Shown: positions 14,945 through 23,723, counted from the stretch's first letter. The stretch: DNA of 43,598 nt from Treponema sp. (GCA_016292805.1 JAEDFM010000016.1:1-43598); one strand, 5' to 3'. The notes: generated by a model not told the origin, from the letters alone. Numbers and translations: made by a program.

Positions 14945-15931
14945 CTAAAAATTATTTTTTCGCAAACATAAAGAAAGGAAGAATGGAACTCCCAAAATCG
15001 AAGTAATAATACCTGCTGGTATTTCTGACGGTGCTATAATTACACGAGCAAGGGTGTCTGCCAATAAAAGAAGTACCGCACCGAAAATCATACTGTATGG
15101 AATTAAGTTTTTTGCTTTTGGACCAATTAAACTGCGCATAATGTGAGGTGCAATCAGACCAACAAATCCTATAGTACCGCCGGCACAAACTCCGCAGCTA
15201 ACGGCTAAAGCTCCGGAAAATAAAACCAAGACTCTAAGTCTGTTTACTTCTACACCGAGTGTTGCAGCTGTTTTTTCTCCAGTAGCCAAAAGATCAAGGG
15301 ATGGTGATGTCACAATCATGAGGAAAACAGAAAATATTGCTGGAACCAATATAAAACACATTTCTTTCCACCCACGACCGTTGAAACTTCCTAAAATCCA
15401 GGTGTAAATAGAATGAAGCTCCTTTCCACTTGTAAGTAAGACCATTGATGAAATAGCTGAATAAAGAGTTCCTAAAGCAGTACCACAGAGAAGTAGCATT
15501 ATTGATGAGGATTTACCCCCCTGAGAAAACGCCAGTATGATGACTAAAATCCCCGCACCTAGAGCGCCCAAAAATGCACACAAATTAACAATCGATACAA
15601 AATGTAGACCAATACCACCAAGACCAAGCACTCCAGCCAGTACAGCCCCTAAAGTGGCACCAGAACTAATACCCATAATTCCAGGTTCCGCCAAAGGATT
15701 TCTAAAAAACAGCTGAAACATGGCACCGCTACCACCAAGGACTGTCCCCGTTGTTACAACAAGCAATGCCCGGGGCAACCTGAGGTTCCATAAGATGATA
15801 TTTTCAAATCTATCCCCCTGCCCAAAAACTGCAGCAAGCGTGATTTTTTCTGCACCCAATATTAAGGACAGAACAAGAGAAACGACAAGAGAAAGTATTA
15901 GTACTGGAAGTGTAAAATATTTTTTATTCAT
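14945..15931 (-). CDS. btuC: ABC transporter permease, FecCD/BtuC family
   Basis: 328 aa with about nine to ten membrane helices. Family motifs include NLRLPRALL, GSGAMFQLFFRNPLAEPGIMG, LLATGEKTAATLGV and GTIGFVGLIAPHIMR (the coupling-helix region for the ATPase). It imports a cobalamin- or siderophore-like substrate from periplasm to cytoplasm. Its start overlaps the btuF stop by 8 bp, showing translational coupling. No ATPase gene follows; the only candidate is at 4161-4931. Cobalamin as substrate is inferred from the riboswitch-controlled receptor nearby. Confidence 0.88.
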   Translation of the reverse strand: MNKKYFTLPVLILSLVVSLVLSLILGAEKITLAAVFGQGDRFENIILWNLRLPRALLVVTTGTVLGGSGAMFQLFFRNPLAEPGIMGISSGATLGAVLAGVLGLGGIGLHFVSIVNLCAFLGALGAGILVIILAFSQGGKSSSIMLLLCGTALGTLYSAISSMVLLTSGKELHSIYTWILGSFNGRGWKEMCFILVPAIFSVFLMIVTSPSLDLLATGEKTAATLGVEVNRLRVLVLFSGALAVSCGVCAGGTIGFVGLIAPHIMRSLIGPKAKNLIPYSMIFGAVLLLLADTLARVIIAPSEIPAGIITSILGVPFFLSLCLRKNNF

Positions 15932-16781
15932 TTTCTAATAGATGATAAAGCGTTTCTACACAATCTGCAATTCTCGGACCTGGTCTCGTAAAAAGATTAT
16001 CATCAATAATATAAATCTTGCCATTCTTTACAGCAGATATCTCTTTCCAACCACTACGATTTGCTACAGATTCAACGCTCAAACCTGAACTTGCAGGTAG
16101 AAGAATAACTTTAGGATTCCGTGCAATGATAGATTCTTCACTTACAATAGGAAATGAATCATCTAAATCACCAAAAAGATTTTCTCCACCGGCATTAACA
16201 ATTACATCATTTATAAAAGACTTATTTCCAGCACTAATATATGGTGAATTCCAGATTTCATAATATATTTCAGCTTTTTTAGCCTTATTAAATTTAAGAT
16301 TTTCGTATTTGCCGAGCTTTTTATTCATATCATTAACGACAGTCTGAGCTTGTGAGGTATGTCCCGTTAGCTCACCGACAGCAAGAATTTCTTTTTTAAC
16401 ATCATCAATTGATTCAGATGTTGATAAATAATATGGGATTTCATAAGTATTCAGTTGATCTATAAGAAAATTATGCATCCCATCTGTAAGATAAACAAGT
16501 TCAGGTTTAAATGAAAGGATTTTTTCCATACTAATGGTTTTCCCATCAAATCCTCCAACTTTAGGTAAATCTACAGCGGCCTCTGGAAAATCTGTGTAAT
16601 CACTGACAGCAGTTACCTGAGAACCAGCTCCAATAGCAAACAAAATCTCTGTACTAGCAGGCGAAAGGGAAACTATGGATTTTGGAGACTTAAGGTCTGT
16701 CCCCGTTGTTCGTTTAGTGCAACTTGTAACTAATAGAACTGCAAAAATAAATATTACTATGATTCTAATTGTTTTTTTCAT
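15924..16781 (-). CDS. btuF: Periplasmic binding lipoprotein, BtuF-like
   Basis: 285-aa type III substrate-binding protein. A signal peptide ends in the lipobox VTSC, then comes the domain with IVSLSPASTEILFAIGAG, KVGGFDGKTISMEKILSFKP (typical BtuF/FhuD start), a linking helix and a second lobe with NPKVILLPASS and GKIYIIDDNLFTRPGPRI. It delivers the substrate to BtuC. A ribosome binding site (AGGA) is 7 nt upstream. The short linker after the lipid-anchored Cys reads TTGTDL and is encoded by an exact copy of the AGGTCTGTCCC repeat (16693-16711). Confidence 0.88.
   Translation of the reverse strand: MKKTIRIIVIFIFAVLLVTSCTKRTTGTDLKSPKSIVSLSPASTEILFAIGAGSQVTAVSDYTDFPEAAVDLPKVGGFDGKTISMEKILSFKPELVYLTDGMHNFLIDQLNTYEIPYYLSTSESIDDVKKEILAVGELTGHTSQAQTVVNDMNKKLGKYENLKFNKAKKAEIYYEIWNSPYISAGNKSFINDVIVNAGGENLFGDLDDSFPIVSEESIIARNPKVILLPASSGLSVESVANRSGWKEISAVKNGKIYIIDDNLFTRPGPRIADCVETLYHLLENE
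16693..16711 (+). repeat. AGGTCTGTCCC motif copy in the btuF linker
   Basis: AGGTCTGTCCCCGTTGTTC on the plus strand; in the btuF frame it encodes most of TTGTDL, just after the lipobox Cys. Confidence 0.88.
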
Positions 16782-16830
16782 ACTAAATCCTGATTGTATT
16801 TTGATATTATTGGTTTATATGAATAAATAG

Positions 16831-16970
16831 CGGGCGTTGCGGGCGGCGACTGAGCCCGCAGAAGGGGTGGCGGATGACGGGACAAAGCGGAGCAAATGGC
16901 AAAGCTTGCTTTGGCATTTGTGGAGCGACTCGCGGCAGGAGCCAGGGGAAGGCATTCCCCTTCCCCATAT
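16831..16970 (-). repeat. GC-rich repeat element, intergenic copy
   Basis: A block far richer in GC than its surroundings, between the pyrE stop and the btuF promoter. On the minus strand it reads GGGGAATGCCTTCCCCTGG, then GCTCCTGCCGC, a central inverted repeat (CAAATGCCAAAGC...GCTTTGCCATTTG), TCATCCGCCACCCCTTCTG and CGCAACGCCCGC. The first, TCCGCCACCCCTTCT and ACGCCC blocks recur in the same order inside mnmE (38640-38735). Confidence 0.75.
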
Positions 16971-16987
16971 TTGATAAACAGAAAAAC

Positions 16988-17674
16988 TTACTTAGCGCCC
17001 CATTCAGCGTAATAAGAATCAATTTCTTTTTTGATGTCATCTGTAATTACAGTTTTATCACCATTTGTATAGAGGGCATCAATAACTTCATCCATTGAAA
17101 CAATTGCTTTTGCTGGGAAACCGTACTTTTCTGTGATTGTTTCCAAAGCAGACTTTGTTGTATCAGGGGCACGTTCACGACGATCAAGAGAAACAATTTC
17201 TCCTATAATCTTGATTCCCCCTTCCGTTGTTTCCTGTGCTTTAATTTTTGGATAAGTCTCTTCGATAGATTTTCCTGAAGTTGTTACATCTTCAATAATT
17301 ACGACACGGTCACCATCTTTAATTTTGTAACCAAGAAGAGCACCTTTATCTGCACCATGATCCTTTTCTTCTTTTCGATCACAACAATATTTGATTTCTT
17401 TTCCGTAAAGTTCAGAGTAAGCAACTGCTGTTACTACAGCTAAAGGAATTCCTTTATAAGCAGGTCCAAAAAATACATCAATATCGTCACCAAAATTGTC
17501 GTGAATAGCTTTTGCATAATATTCACCAAGACGTTTAAGCTGAGATCCTGTTACATAAGCACCGGCATTCATAAAGAATGGAGACTGACGTCCACTTTTC
17601 AATGTAAATGAACCAAATTTTAAAACCTGGCATTCCAACATAAAATCAATAAATTCTTTCTTGTACTGTTCCAT
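16988..17674 (-). CDS. pyrE: Orotate phosphoribosyltransferase
   Basis: 228 aa. Key features are FGSFTLKSGRQSPFFMNAG (orotate/PRPP binding start), FFGPAYKGIPLA, the flexible-loop DRKEEKDHG, and the PRPP signature VVIIEDVTTSGKS (residues 124-136). It makes OMP from orotate and PRPP in pyrimidine synthesis. The length matches the family. It lies 37 bp after the hexomutase gene on the same strand, with a TTAATTC-rich spacer that leaves no clear Shine-Dalgarno. The last ~40 residues are a helical tail. Confidence 0.93.
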   Translation of the reverse strand: MEQYKKEFIDFMLECQVLKFGSFTLKSGRQSPFFMNAGAYVTGSQLKRLGEYYAKAIHDNFGDDIDVFFGPAYKGIPLAVVTAVAYSELYGKEIKYCCDRKEEKDHGADKGALLGYKIKDGDRVVIIEDVTTSGKSIEETYPKIKAQETTEGGIKIIGEIVSLDRRERAPDTTKSALETITEKYGFPAKAIVSMDEVIDALYTNGDKTVITDDIKKEIDSYYAEWGAK

Positions 17675-17679
17675 AATTC

Positions 17680-17714
17680 TGATTTTTAATTCTTAATCCT
17701 TAATTCTTAATTTA
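17680..17714. repeat. TTAATTCTTAA-type short repeat
   Basis: The gap between pyrE and the hexomutase gene is made of TTAATTCTTAATCCTTAATTC-like units (split: TTAATTCTTAATCC, TTAATTCTTAATT). The inverse, AATTAAGAATT, occurs twice inside the B12 riboswitch (9586-9618). Confidence 0.6.
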
Positions 17715-19214
17715 CTTAAGTGCACTTCTATCAAGACGGTCAAAACCATCTGTCAGTTTTCTGGCAATTTCAACTAATTTTGCCAAATCACCTTTACGGG
17801 CACCTTCAATATTCAAAGGCATAACTGGATCATGTAAGCTTAAACGGAGCAAAATCCATCCCTGAACATCTTCCCCCTTAAATGAAAGACGAACACCTTC
17901 ATAAGACTGTGGCAATTCATAACCAGCAGCTTCTGCTCGTTTTTTGAATTCCTCAAGAACAGATTTTCCATAATCCTTGAAGTCTTCACCAGAAATCTTA
18001 AAGCGATATTCCCCTTCCTCTACCAATGGAGGCAGCTTTTCAATAAGACTATCCAGTTTTTTACCAGCTTTTGCAGCCTGTGCCAAAGCAATTACAAGTT
18101 TAACTGCTAGGAAAGCACCATCATCAAGATAATAATTATCTTTAAGAGCACCATGTCCAGATGTTTCCATAGCCAAAGGAGCACAAATGCCAGCTGCGTT
18201 CAATTCTTTTTGCTTATTGATTACATTTTTGTAACCACGCATATAACAAAGATGCTTTAATCCAAGTTCTTTTTCAAGGAAGTATGTAAGACGATCAGAT
18301 GTAACTGAGTCAGTAATGATTGTTGAACCAGGATACTGAGGTGCAAGAATTGCAGAAATCATAGCAATAATTGAATCTCTATTAATTTCACTACCATCAG
18401 AAAGTACTGCAGACATACGATCAACATCTGTATCAAAAATCAATCCAAGATCAGCCTTGTTTTTCAAAACTGCATCACGAATTGCTTCCATTGCCTGCTT
18501 ATTTTCTGGATTTGGAATATGATTTGGAAACATTCCATCTGGTTCAAGGAACTGACTACCTGTTGTATCTGCCCCAAGAGGTTTAAGAATCTTATCTACA
18601 AAGAATCCTGATGCACCGTTGCCTGAATCAACAACAATATGTAAACCTTCCAAAGGCTGTTTTGAACCGCCAAATGCATCTGAAATATGATTTTTGAGAT
18701 ATTCTGCATAAATACTAAGCAAATCAAATTCTGGAGTATAAGGACTAGCTTTCATTGGATTAAGCAATGAAGCAAGCTTTAAAATCTCTGTAATATCTTC
18801 GTGCTCAAGCCCGCCATCGTTATCAAAAAACTTAATTCCATTTCTATTAAAAGGAAGATGACTGGCTGTAATCATTGCAGAGCCGTTAAAACATGTCTCT
18901 TCAAAAACAATTGACATGAACATGGCTGGTGTTGTTGCCATACCACAATCAACAACTTTTGCACCTGCACTGGCAATACCATCCATAAGTGCATCAGCTA
19001 ATTCTGGTCCTGAAACACGAGAATCTCGTCCAACACCGATTCTAAGGTCGCAAACCTCAATTCCCGACTTTTTTTCCAACCAGCTGGCATAAGCACAACC
19101 AATCTGACGACAAATTTCTGGAGTAAGATTAATGCTTTCTCCTTCAACACCTTCTACAGCAACGCCACGAACATCACTGCCATTCTGTAATTTTAAAATA
19201 TCACTCATAGTCAT
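17712..19214 (-). CDS. Phosphoglucomutase/phosphomannomutase family protein
   Basis: 500-aa alpha-D-phosphohexomutase. The N-terminal DVRG, the catalytic phosphoserine loop ITASHLPFNRNGIKF (Ser118), the metal loop FDTDVDRMS and the sugar-specificity loop METSGHGALKDNYYLDDGA (split: METSGHGAL, KDNYYLDDGA) are all intact. It interconverts hexose-6- and hexose-1-phosphates. The start is set at ATG 19214, 7 nt after AGGAG; an upstream in-frame start would add 10 residues without a ribosome binding site. Products such as mannose-1-phosphate from GH130 could enter here, but that link is inference. Confidence 0.9.
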   Translation of the reverse strand: MTMSDILKLQNGSDVRGVAVEGVEGESINLTPEICRQIGCAYASWLEKKSGIEVCDLRIGVGRDSRVSGPELADALMDGIASAGAKVVDCGMATTPAMFMSIVFEETCFNGSAMITASHLPFNRNGIKFFDNDGGLEHEDITEILKLASLLNPMKASPYTPEFDLLSIYAEYLKNHISDAFGGSKQPLEGLHIVVDSGNGASGFFVDKILKPLGADTTGSQFLEPDGMFPNHIPNPENKQAMEAIRDAVLKNKADLGLIFDTDVDRMSAVLSDGSEINRDSIIAMISAILAPQYPGSTIITDSVTSDRLTYFLEKELGLKHLCYMRGYKNVINKQKELNAAGICAPLAMETSGHGALKDNYYLDDGAFLAVKLVIALAQAAKAGKKLDSLIEKLPPLVEEGEYRFKISGEDFKDYGKSVLEEFKKRAEAAGYELPQSYEGVRLSFKGEDVQGWILLRLSLHDPVMPLNIEGARKGDLAKLVEIARKLTDGFDRLDRSALK

Positions 19215-19264
19215 TATTCTACTCCTAAGTCTCACTTTCGTCATTAGTAGAAATATCGTATTTT

Positions 19265-20410
19265 TTACAGAAGTCGTTTAATTTTACTTGTAAGTACCAA
19301 AGCAGCCTTTTCATGAGTCTTTTCTGATGGATGCCAATCAGCTGCAATTCCATCTGCCATATTTTGATTAGAGAAACGAAGTGATGTTACCTTATTATCA
19401 CCAGTTTCAGCACTGTATTCTTCTACAACTTCTTCAACTGCCTTACAGAGGTCTGTCCCCATCATCCCCAAAGAACAAACAATCGAAGCATCAGGATTAT
19501 TTTTTCTTATTTGTTTAAGAAATGCTTTATACGCAGACTTAAACTCTTCAGTTTTTTCTTCATCCTTTTTTACATAACTGTTATCGTTGGTTCCAAGATT
19601 TATTACAATAAAATCAGGCACAAACTGATGAAAATTCCAGTCTTTGTTACCAGGATTTATTCCGTTAATTGTTGTATTCCAGGTAAAACCAAGCTTTTCA
19701 TAGTATTTTGGAAGAAGTGAATTTGTATTTTTTCTCCCGTTATTTGTATATCCTGAAAGAATTCCAAAACCACTCAAACATACCATAGAATAATCAGCAC
19801 CAAGAGCCTTTGCTGTTTTGTAAGCATAAGTCTTTGTATTGTCTTCTGTTGAAGTTTTAAAGTGGTTTTCCTTTACAGGATCATCAACGCCATACCCACA
19901 GGTAATTGAATCTCCTATAAATTCAATTTTAAGATCCTTTTTTGCAGCAGGTTTTATGCTCCCTTCTTTATCAAGTATGATTTTTGAAATTCCAGCCAGA
20001 GAATTTGTTGATTCAGATACCTTTAATATTTCAACTTCGCCAGAAACTGGCTTTTTTTCATTGAATATTGTTACGACTTCCTTACTTTTACTGATGATTT
20101 TATCCAGTTTTCGTTCACCGTTCACAAAAACTACAACTCTGGCACCATTATCTAAATCTACTGCGCCATTAGTATTGCTGTCACCTATAAATTCCACATC
20201 AAGCCGTTTAGCATTTACCTCAAAAGCAGCTCCGGTTCCCGAAAAACACATCAATAAGGAATCAAAGCCCATGAAGGTCCGTCCCACTTGTTTCACATTT
20301 TCGTCTGTTGGTAAAAACTCCTGATCTTCATTATTTGACCTTGTACAAGAAAAACTGAAAAACACGAAAGTTGTTATTAATATGAAAAATAGTTTTTTAA
20401 AAAAGCTCAT
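19265..20410 (-). CDS. CE2-type acetyl esterase lipoprotein (SGNH fold)
   Basis: 381 aa. A signal peptide with lipobox FSFSC is followed by a jelly-roll domain (about residues 40-145) and an SGNH hydrolase domain. The nucleophile lies in IEFIGDSITCGYG (Ser168); NLGTNDNS and the C-terminal DWHPSEKTH supply the remaining catalytic residues. This two-domain layout is that of carbohydrate esterase family 2, which removes acetyl groups from plant polysaccharides. It is anchored on the cell surface or periplasmic side. Exact and one-mismatch copies of the AGGTCTGTCCC repeat occur at 19449 and 20275. Confidence 0.87.
   Translation of the reverse strand: MSFFKKLFFILITTFVFFSFSCTRSNNEDQEFLPTDENVKQVGRTFMGFDSLLMCFSGTGAAFEVNAKRLDVEFIGDSNTNGAVDLDNGARVVVFVNGERKLDKIISKSKEVVTIFNEKKPVSGEVEILKVSESTNSLAGISKIILDKEGSIKPAAKKDLKIEFIGDSITCGYGVDDPVKENHFKTSTEDNTKTYAYKTAKALGADYSMVCLSGFGILSGYTNNGRKNTNSLLPKYYEKLGFTWNTTINGINPGNKDWNFHQFVPDFIVINLGTNDNSYVKKDEEKTEEFKSAYKAFLKQIRKNNPDASIVCSLGMMGTDLCKAVEEVVEEYSAETGDNKVTSLRFSNQNMADGIAADWHPSEKTHEKAALVLTSKIKRLL
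19449..19468 (+). repeat. AGGTCTGTCCC motif copy in the CE2 gene
   Basis: AGGTCTGTCCCCATCATCCC; in the gene frame it encodes GMMGTDL. Confidence 0.8.
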
Positions 20411-20532
20411 AGATCCCCCAACTTTTTGTTACACAATCAGTATAAAAGCAGATTTACATTATTTTAACTTTAGAATTTATATCAAATTCGTTTAATCCTT
20501 ACACTTCACAATTTTCCATTTATCCCCTATAC

Positions 20533-20538
20533 TATAAT
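20533..20538 (+). promoter_or_regulatory. Possible -10 box very close to the rsmI start
   Basis: TATAAT (with an overlapping TATACT) ends one to two bases before the GTG start. With no Shine-Dalgarno present, a leaderless or near-leaderless transcript is possible. Confidence 0.35.
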
Positions 20539-20539
20539 C

Positions 20540-21247
20540 GTGGCACAACTATACGTTATTGGAACTCCGATTGGAAATCTTGGTGATATTACTTACAGAG
20601 CTGTAGAAACATTAAAGAATGTTGACTACGTTGCTGCTGAAGATACTCGCCATACACTGCAGCTTTTGAATCATTTTGAAATCAAAAAGCCGCTTATTTC
20701 CTGCAGAGCCCAGAACGAAAAATTTGCCGGCGAAAAAATCGTTAAACTGCTGGAAGAAGGCCATGATGTGGCTTTTGCAAGTGATGCAGGAACTCCTGGT
20801 GTAAGTGATCCAGGTGCTGTTCTTGTAGACATTGTAAGAGATGCAGGTTTTAATGTAGTACCTATCCCTGGTCCTGCAGCTTTCGCAACTTTAGTAAGTG
20901 TAGCCGGCTCTGGTGGAAAGACTTTGATTTTTGAAGGTTTTCTTTCTCCTAAACCGGGAAAAAGACGTTCAAGACTTAAGGAACTTATGGCAACTGGAAA
21001 TGCCGTAGTAATTTATGAAAGTCCCTTCAGAATTACTAAACTTCTTTCTGATATTGCCGATATTGAAGGAAACCGTCGCATTGTGGTTGGCCGTGAATTG
21101 ACAAAACTGCACGAAGAGATTACCAGTGGAACAGCTGCAGAACTGTTTGATGATTATTCTTCGAGACAATCCATAAAAGGTGAGTTTGCAGTTTTTATTT
21201 CTGGTGTAAAAAATATTAAGTTTTCTGATGAATCTACCGATAATTAA
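20540..21247 (+). CDS. rsmI: 16S rRNA (cytidine-1402 2'-O)-methyltransferase
   Basis: 235-aa tetrapyrrole-methylase-fold enzyme with RsmI motifs LYVIGTPIGNLGDITYRA, EDTRHTLQLLNHF, SDAGTPGVSDPG, PIPGPAAF, FEGFLSPKPGKR and VIYESPFR. It methylates C1402 in the ribosomal decoding centre using SAM. It starts with GTG; there is no upstream ATG in frame and the fold begins at once. The C-terminus is shorter than in some forms. It is followed after 22 bp by flgM, so a flagellar regulator is co-transcribed with a ribosome-modification gene. Confidence 0.93.
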   Translation: MAQLYVIGTPIGNLGDITYRAVETLKNVDYVAAEDTRHTLQLLNHFEIKKPLISCRAQNEKFAGEKIVKLLEEGHDVAFASDAGTPGVSDPGAVLVDIVRDAGFNVVPIPGPAAFATLVSVAGSGGKTLIFEGFLSPKPGKRRSRLKELMATGNAVVIYESPFRITKLLSDIADIEGNRRIVVGRELTKLHEEITSGTAAELFDDYSSRQSIKGEFAVFISGVKNIKFSDESTDN

Positions 21248-21269
21248 CACGTGTAGAGGGAAGGACATT

Positions 21270-21557
21270 ATGATGATAAATGGTGTAAACAACGTAACTC
21301 AGGTGAACAACGTTCAGAATGTTCGCAAAACAGACAGTACTGCAAAAGTACGCGATACTTCTGACTCAATCTCAGTTTCAAAAGAAGCCAAAGAAATGGC
21401 TGAAATGTACTACATGGACAAAGTAGCTGCTGAAACTCCAGATGTTCGCGCAGACAAAATCGCAGAAATCAAAGAAAAGATTAAAGATCCTTCATACTTA
21501 AGTGATGCTACAATTAAATCTGCAGCAGATAAATTCTTGTCTGCAATCGGTCTTTAA
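21270..21557 (+). CDS. flgM: Anti-sigma-28 factor FlgM
   Basis: 95-aa protein. The N-terminus is Asn- and Val-rich and unstructured (NGVNNVTQVNNVQNV). The C-terminal half has the FlgM pattern DSISVSKEAKEMAEM, PDVRADKIAEIKEKI and KDPSYLSDATIKSAADKFL. It holds sigma-28 (FliA) inactive until the flagellar hook is complete. The start ATG at 21270 has an AGGGAAGG ribosome binding site 5 nt upstream. The next codon is also ATG. A strong terminator follows at 21584-21620. Confidence 0.9.
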   Translation: MMINGVNNVTQVNNVQNVRKTDSTAKVRDTSDSISVSKEAKEMAEMYYMDKVAAETPDVRADKIAEIKEKIKDPSYLSDATIKSAADKFLSAIGL

Positions 21558-21583
21558 TTAGAAACTGTATAATTATTAGACTC

Positions 21584-21620
21584 AAAAGACGGAATTTATT
21601 TAAATTCCGTCTTTTTTTTT
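21584..21620 (+). terminator. Intrinsic terminator of rsmI-flgM
   Basis: AAAGACGGAATTTA pairs with TAAATTCCGTCTTT across a 2-nt gap (a long perfect inverted repeat), followed by a run of T residues. Confidence 0.9.
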
Positions 21621-21723
21621 AATAAATCGGGTTTGTAAAGAGCCCAAAAATTGGTGAAGCTAAAAAATTAAGGTATGTTTTAACGCTTTGCTATCAAACA
21701 ATAGGCATCGGAGGGCCTATCTC

Positions 21724-22872
21724 ATGTCAGACTTTATTTTTAGAATCAGCCCAAACATCGTATTAGGACCATATACAGTCAGCAGACTTGGTACCCAGGT
21801 AAGCGAATGGGGAAACCGTTTTATGGTTATTATGGATCCTATTTTGAGTGAAGCTAAAACTTCAGAAAAAATCCTTCAATCTCTTGCAGACCGTAAAATC
21901 GATTGCTTTGTATTTTCAGAATTAACAGAAGGTTCTTCTTCTAAAACTATAGAACGCGCACTCTCCCTTGCAAAAGAAGGCCATGTCCACGGAATCATCT
22001 GCTGTGGCGGCGAAAAGGCACTCAACATAGGCCGTGCCGTAGCAGCCTACTACAACGAAGTCCACCCGTTCTACTCTTTCGTAGATGGCGCTTTACCAAA
22101 TACAAATCCACTTCCATGCTTCTGCGTTCCAACAACCTACAGAACTCCATTTGTATTTACCAGCGAAATTCCTATAACAGATGCCAGAAGCCATCAACTT
22201 AAATTTCTTAAGGTTCAGAATTCAGTCTGCAAACTTCTGCTTGTAGACCCAAATCTGACACTCTCTTTAACTGACAACCAGAAATCTACATTACAGATTG
22301 AACTTATGGGTATGGCAATCGAAGCCTATCTTTCGCAAAAAGCTAACTTCTTCAGTGACACTTTTGTTGAAAAAGGTCTCCAGATCATTTCATACGCAAT
22401 TGATGGCTCCCCATCACTTGATATCACAACACCAGAAGAAGTTCTCCTGGCAGAAGCCGGCAGTATGATTTCTATGGCAACTTCTTCTTCATCTTTAGGA
22501 ATGGGATCTCTTCTTGCCTTAACAATTTATTCACGCTATAAAATCAATAAATCTCTTGTTGCCGCTATACTTCTGCCTTACGCATTGGAAGATGTTGCAA
22601 AATACAAGGTTGCACAACTTGATAAGATTGCTCATATGCTCCGTGTCTGTGGTGATGAAATCACTGGAGAAGATGCAGCAAAAGCATTAATCGAATATGT
22701 TCGCCAGAAAATTGCTATGGCAAATCTCCCTACCCGTCTTAAGGATCTTAAGCTTACAATTGAACAGCTTTCCCTTGCAATTGAAGATGTAAGTCAGGTA
22801 GATTTAGTTCATAATTTACCACGCAGCATGACAACTGACGATTTATTTGATTTTATTAAAGTTGCATTCTAA
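21724..22872 (+). CDS. Iron-alcohol-dehydrogenase-fold protein lacking the metal ligands
   Basis: 382 aa with the overall order of Fe-ADH/glycerol-dehydrogenase proteins: a nucleotide-binding N-domain with 'IIC(C)GGEKALNIGRAVA' in place of GGGSxxD, 'CVPTTYRTPFVFTSE' in place of VPTTAGTGSE, and a helical C-domain ending in ILLPYALEDV. The usual metal-binding His residues (in 'HALAHPLG' and 'PHG') are missing; the matching stretch reads SSLGMGSLLALTIYSRYKIN. It probably no longer acts as a metal-dependent dehydrogenase. The start ATG at 21724 has GGAGGG 8 nt upstream. The SpoU methyltransferase gene follows by 24 bp. Confidence 0.75.
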   Translation: MSDFIFRISPNIVLGPYTVSRLGTQVSEWGNRFMVIMDPILSEAKTSEKILQSLADRKIDCFVFSELTEGSSSKTIERALSLAKEGHVHGIICCGGEKALNIGRAVAAYYNEVHPFYSFVDGALPNTNPLPCFCVPTTYRTPFVFTSEIPITDARSHQLKFLKVQNSVCKLLLVDPNLTLSLTDNQKSTLQIELMGMAIEAYLSQKANFFSDTFVEKGLQIISYAIDGSPSLDITTPEEVLLAEAGSMISMATSSSSLGMGSLLALTIYSRYKINKSLVAAILLPYALEDVAKYKVAQLDKIAHMLRVCGDEITGEDAAKALIEYVRQKIAMANLPTRLKDLKLTIEQLSLAIEDVSQVDLVHNLPRSMTTDDLFDFIKVAF

Positions 22873-22896
22873 ATCACAGGTAAAAACAGGATTATT

Positions 22897-23721
22897 ATGA
22901 TTGAACCGGGAAATCTTTTTCATCTGGAAGGCGGACAGAAACGCCGAAAACTTGCATTAACATTTGGAGCTCTTGAAAGAGATATTCTTGGTATTGCCGA
23001 AAAAGGCACTGAATATTCATTTAAAGATTTACCTCGTGCAGAATATACAAAACAGATTGCCAGAGTTCTGTTAAAAGATCCAAAACTATCTCCAGAAGCC
23101 TTAAAAGAACTGGATGATTTGATTCATGCAGAACCTTTTGATGAACTTCGTCTTTGTAATGTTGCCCGCAATCATCTTCTGGCCATTATTGGAACTTTTC
23201 CTGCCGAATGGGATCTGGTAATTGCCCCACACGCAGCCCCAACAGATGAAAACGGAGTTGTTCGTCAGCGAAGTTTTTATCCAGGAGTTGCCGTTTACGC
23301 AGAAGACATCCGTTCTCCTTTCAATTTAGGCTCTATTTTCCGCTCCGCAGAAGCAATGGGCGCTGAAAAAGTATACATTTCCCCTTTCTGTACCGACCCA
23401 GAACAACCTCGCGCCATTCGCAGTGGCATGGGATGTATTGAAACCATGGGCTACACCCGCTGTTCCCTTGAAGAACTGCCTTCTGATGTGCCAGTTTTTG
23501 CTTTAGAGACAGGAGGGACAGACCTCAATGAGTTTGTTTTCCCAAAACAAGGCATTTGTATCATAGGATCTGAAGAATTAGGCGTAAGCCCACAGGCTTT
23601 AGACAGAGCAACTTACGGACGAGTTACAATTCCAATGAAAGGATTAAAAGCGTCATTAAATGTAGGTGTAGCATTCGGTATTTTAATGCAGAAGTGGGTT
23701 GAAGCTTTAAGTCAGAACTAA
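22897..23721 (+). CDS. SpoU/TrmH-family RNA 2'-O-methyltransferase
   Basis: 274 aa. The N-terminal ~120 residues are a family-variable helical region. The C-terminal SPOUT domain has VYAEDIRSPFNLGSIFRSAEAMG (split: EDIRSPFNLGSIFRSAEA), PRAIRSGMGC, IIGSEELGVS and IPMKGLKASLNVGVAFGI, the three knot motifs that bind SAM and contact RNA. It methylates a ribose in tRNA or rRNA; the target cannot be stated. A copy of the AGGTCTGTCCC repeat encodes GGTDL at about residues 206-210. Confidence 0.9.
   Translation: MIEPGNLFHLEGGQKRRKLALTFGALERDILGIAEKGTEYSFKDLPRAEYTKQIARVLLKDPKLSPEALKELDDLIHAEPFDELRLCNVARNHLLAIIGTFPAEWDLVIAPHAAPTDENGVVRQRSFYPGVAVYAEDIRSPFNLGSIFRSAEAMGAEKVYISPFCTDPEQPRAIRSGMGCIETMGYTRCSLEELPSDVPVFALETGGTDLNEFVFPKQGICIIGSEELGVSPQALDRATYGRVTIPMKGLKASLNVGVAFGILMQKWVEALSQN
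23515..23525 (-). repeat. AGGTCTGTCCC motif copy in the SpoU gene
   Basis: The plus strand reads GGGACAGACCT, encoding GTDL at a site where relatives also have Gly-Gly-Thr, so no extra residues are evident. Confidence 0.8.
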
Positions 23722-23723
23722 TC

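Noticed and set aside
16874..17098. 74-aa plus-strand frame over the GC-rich repeat and pyrE end
   Set aside because: It reads through the repeat and antisense to pyrE with no ribosome binding site.
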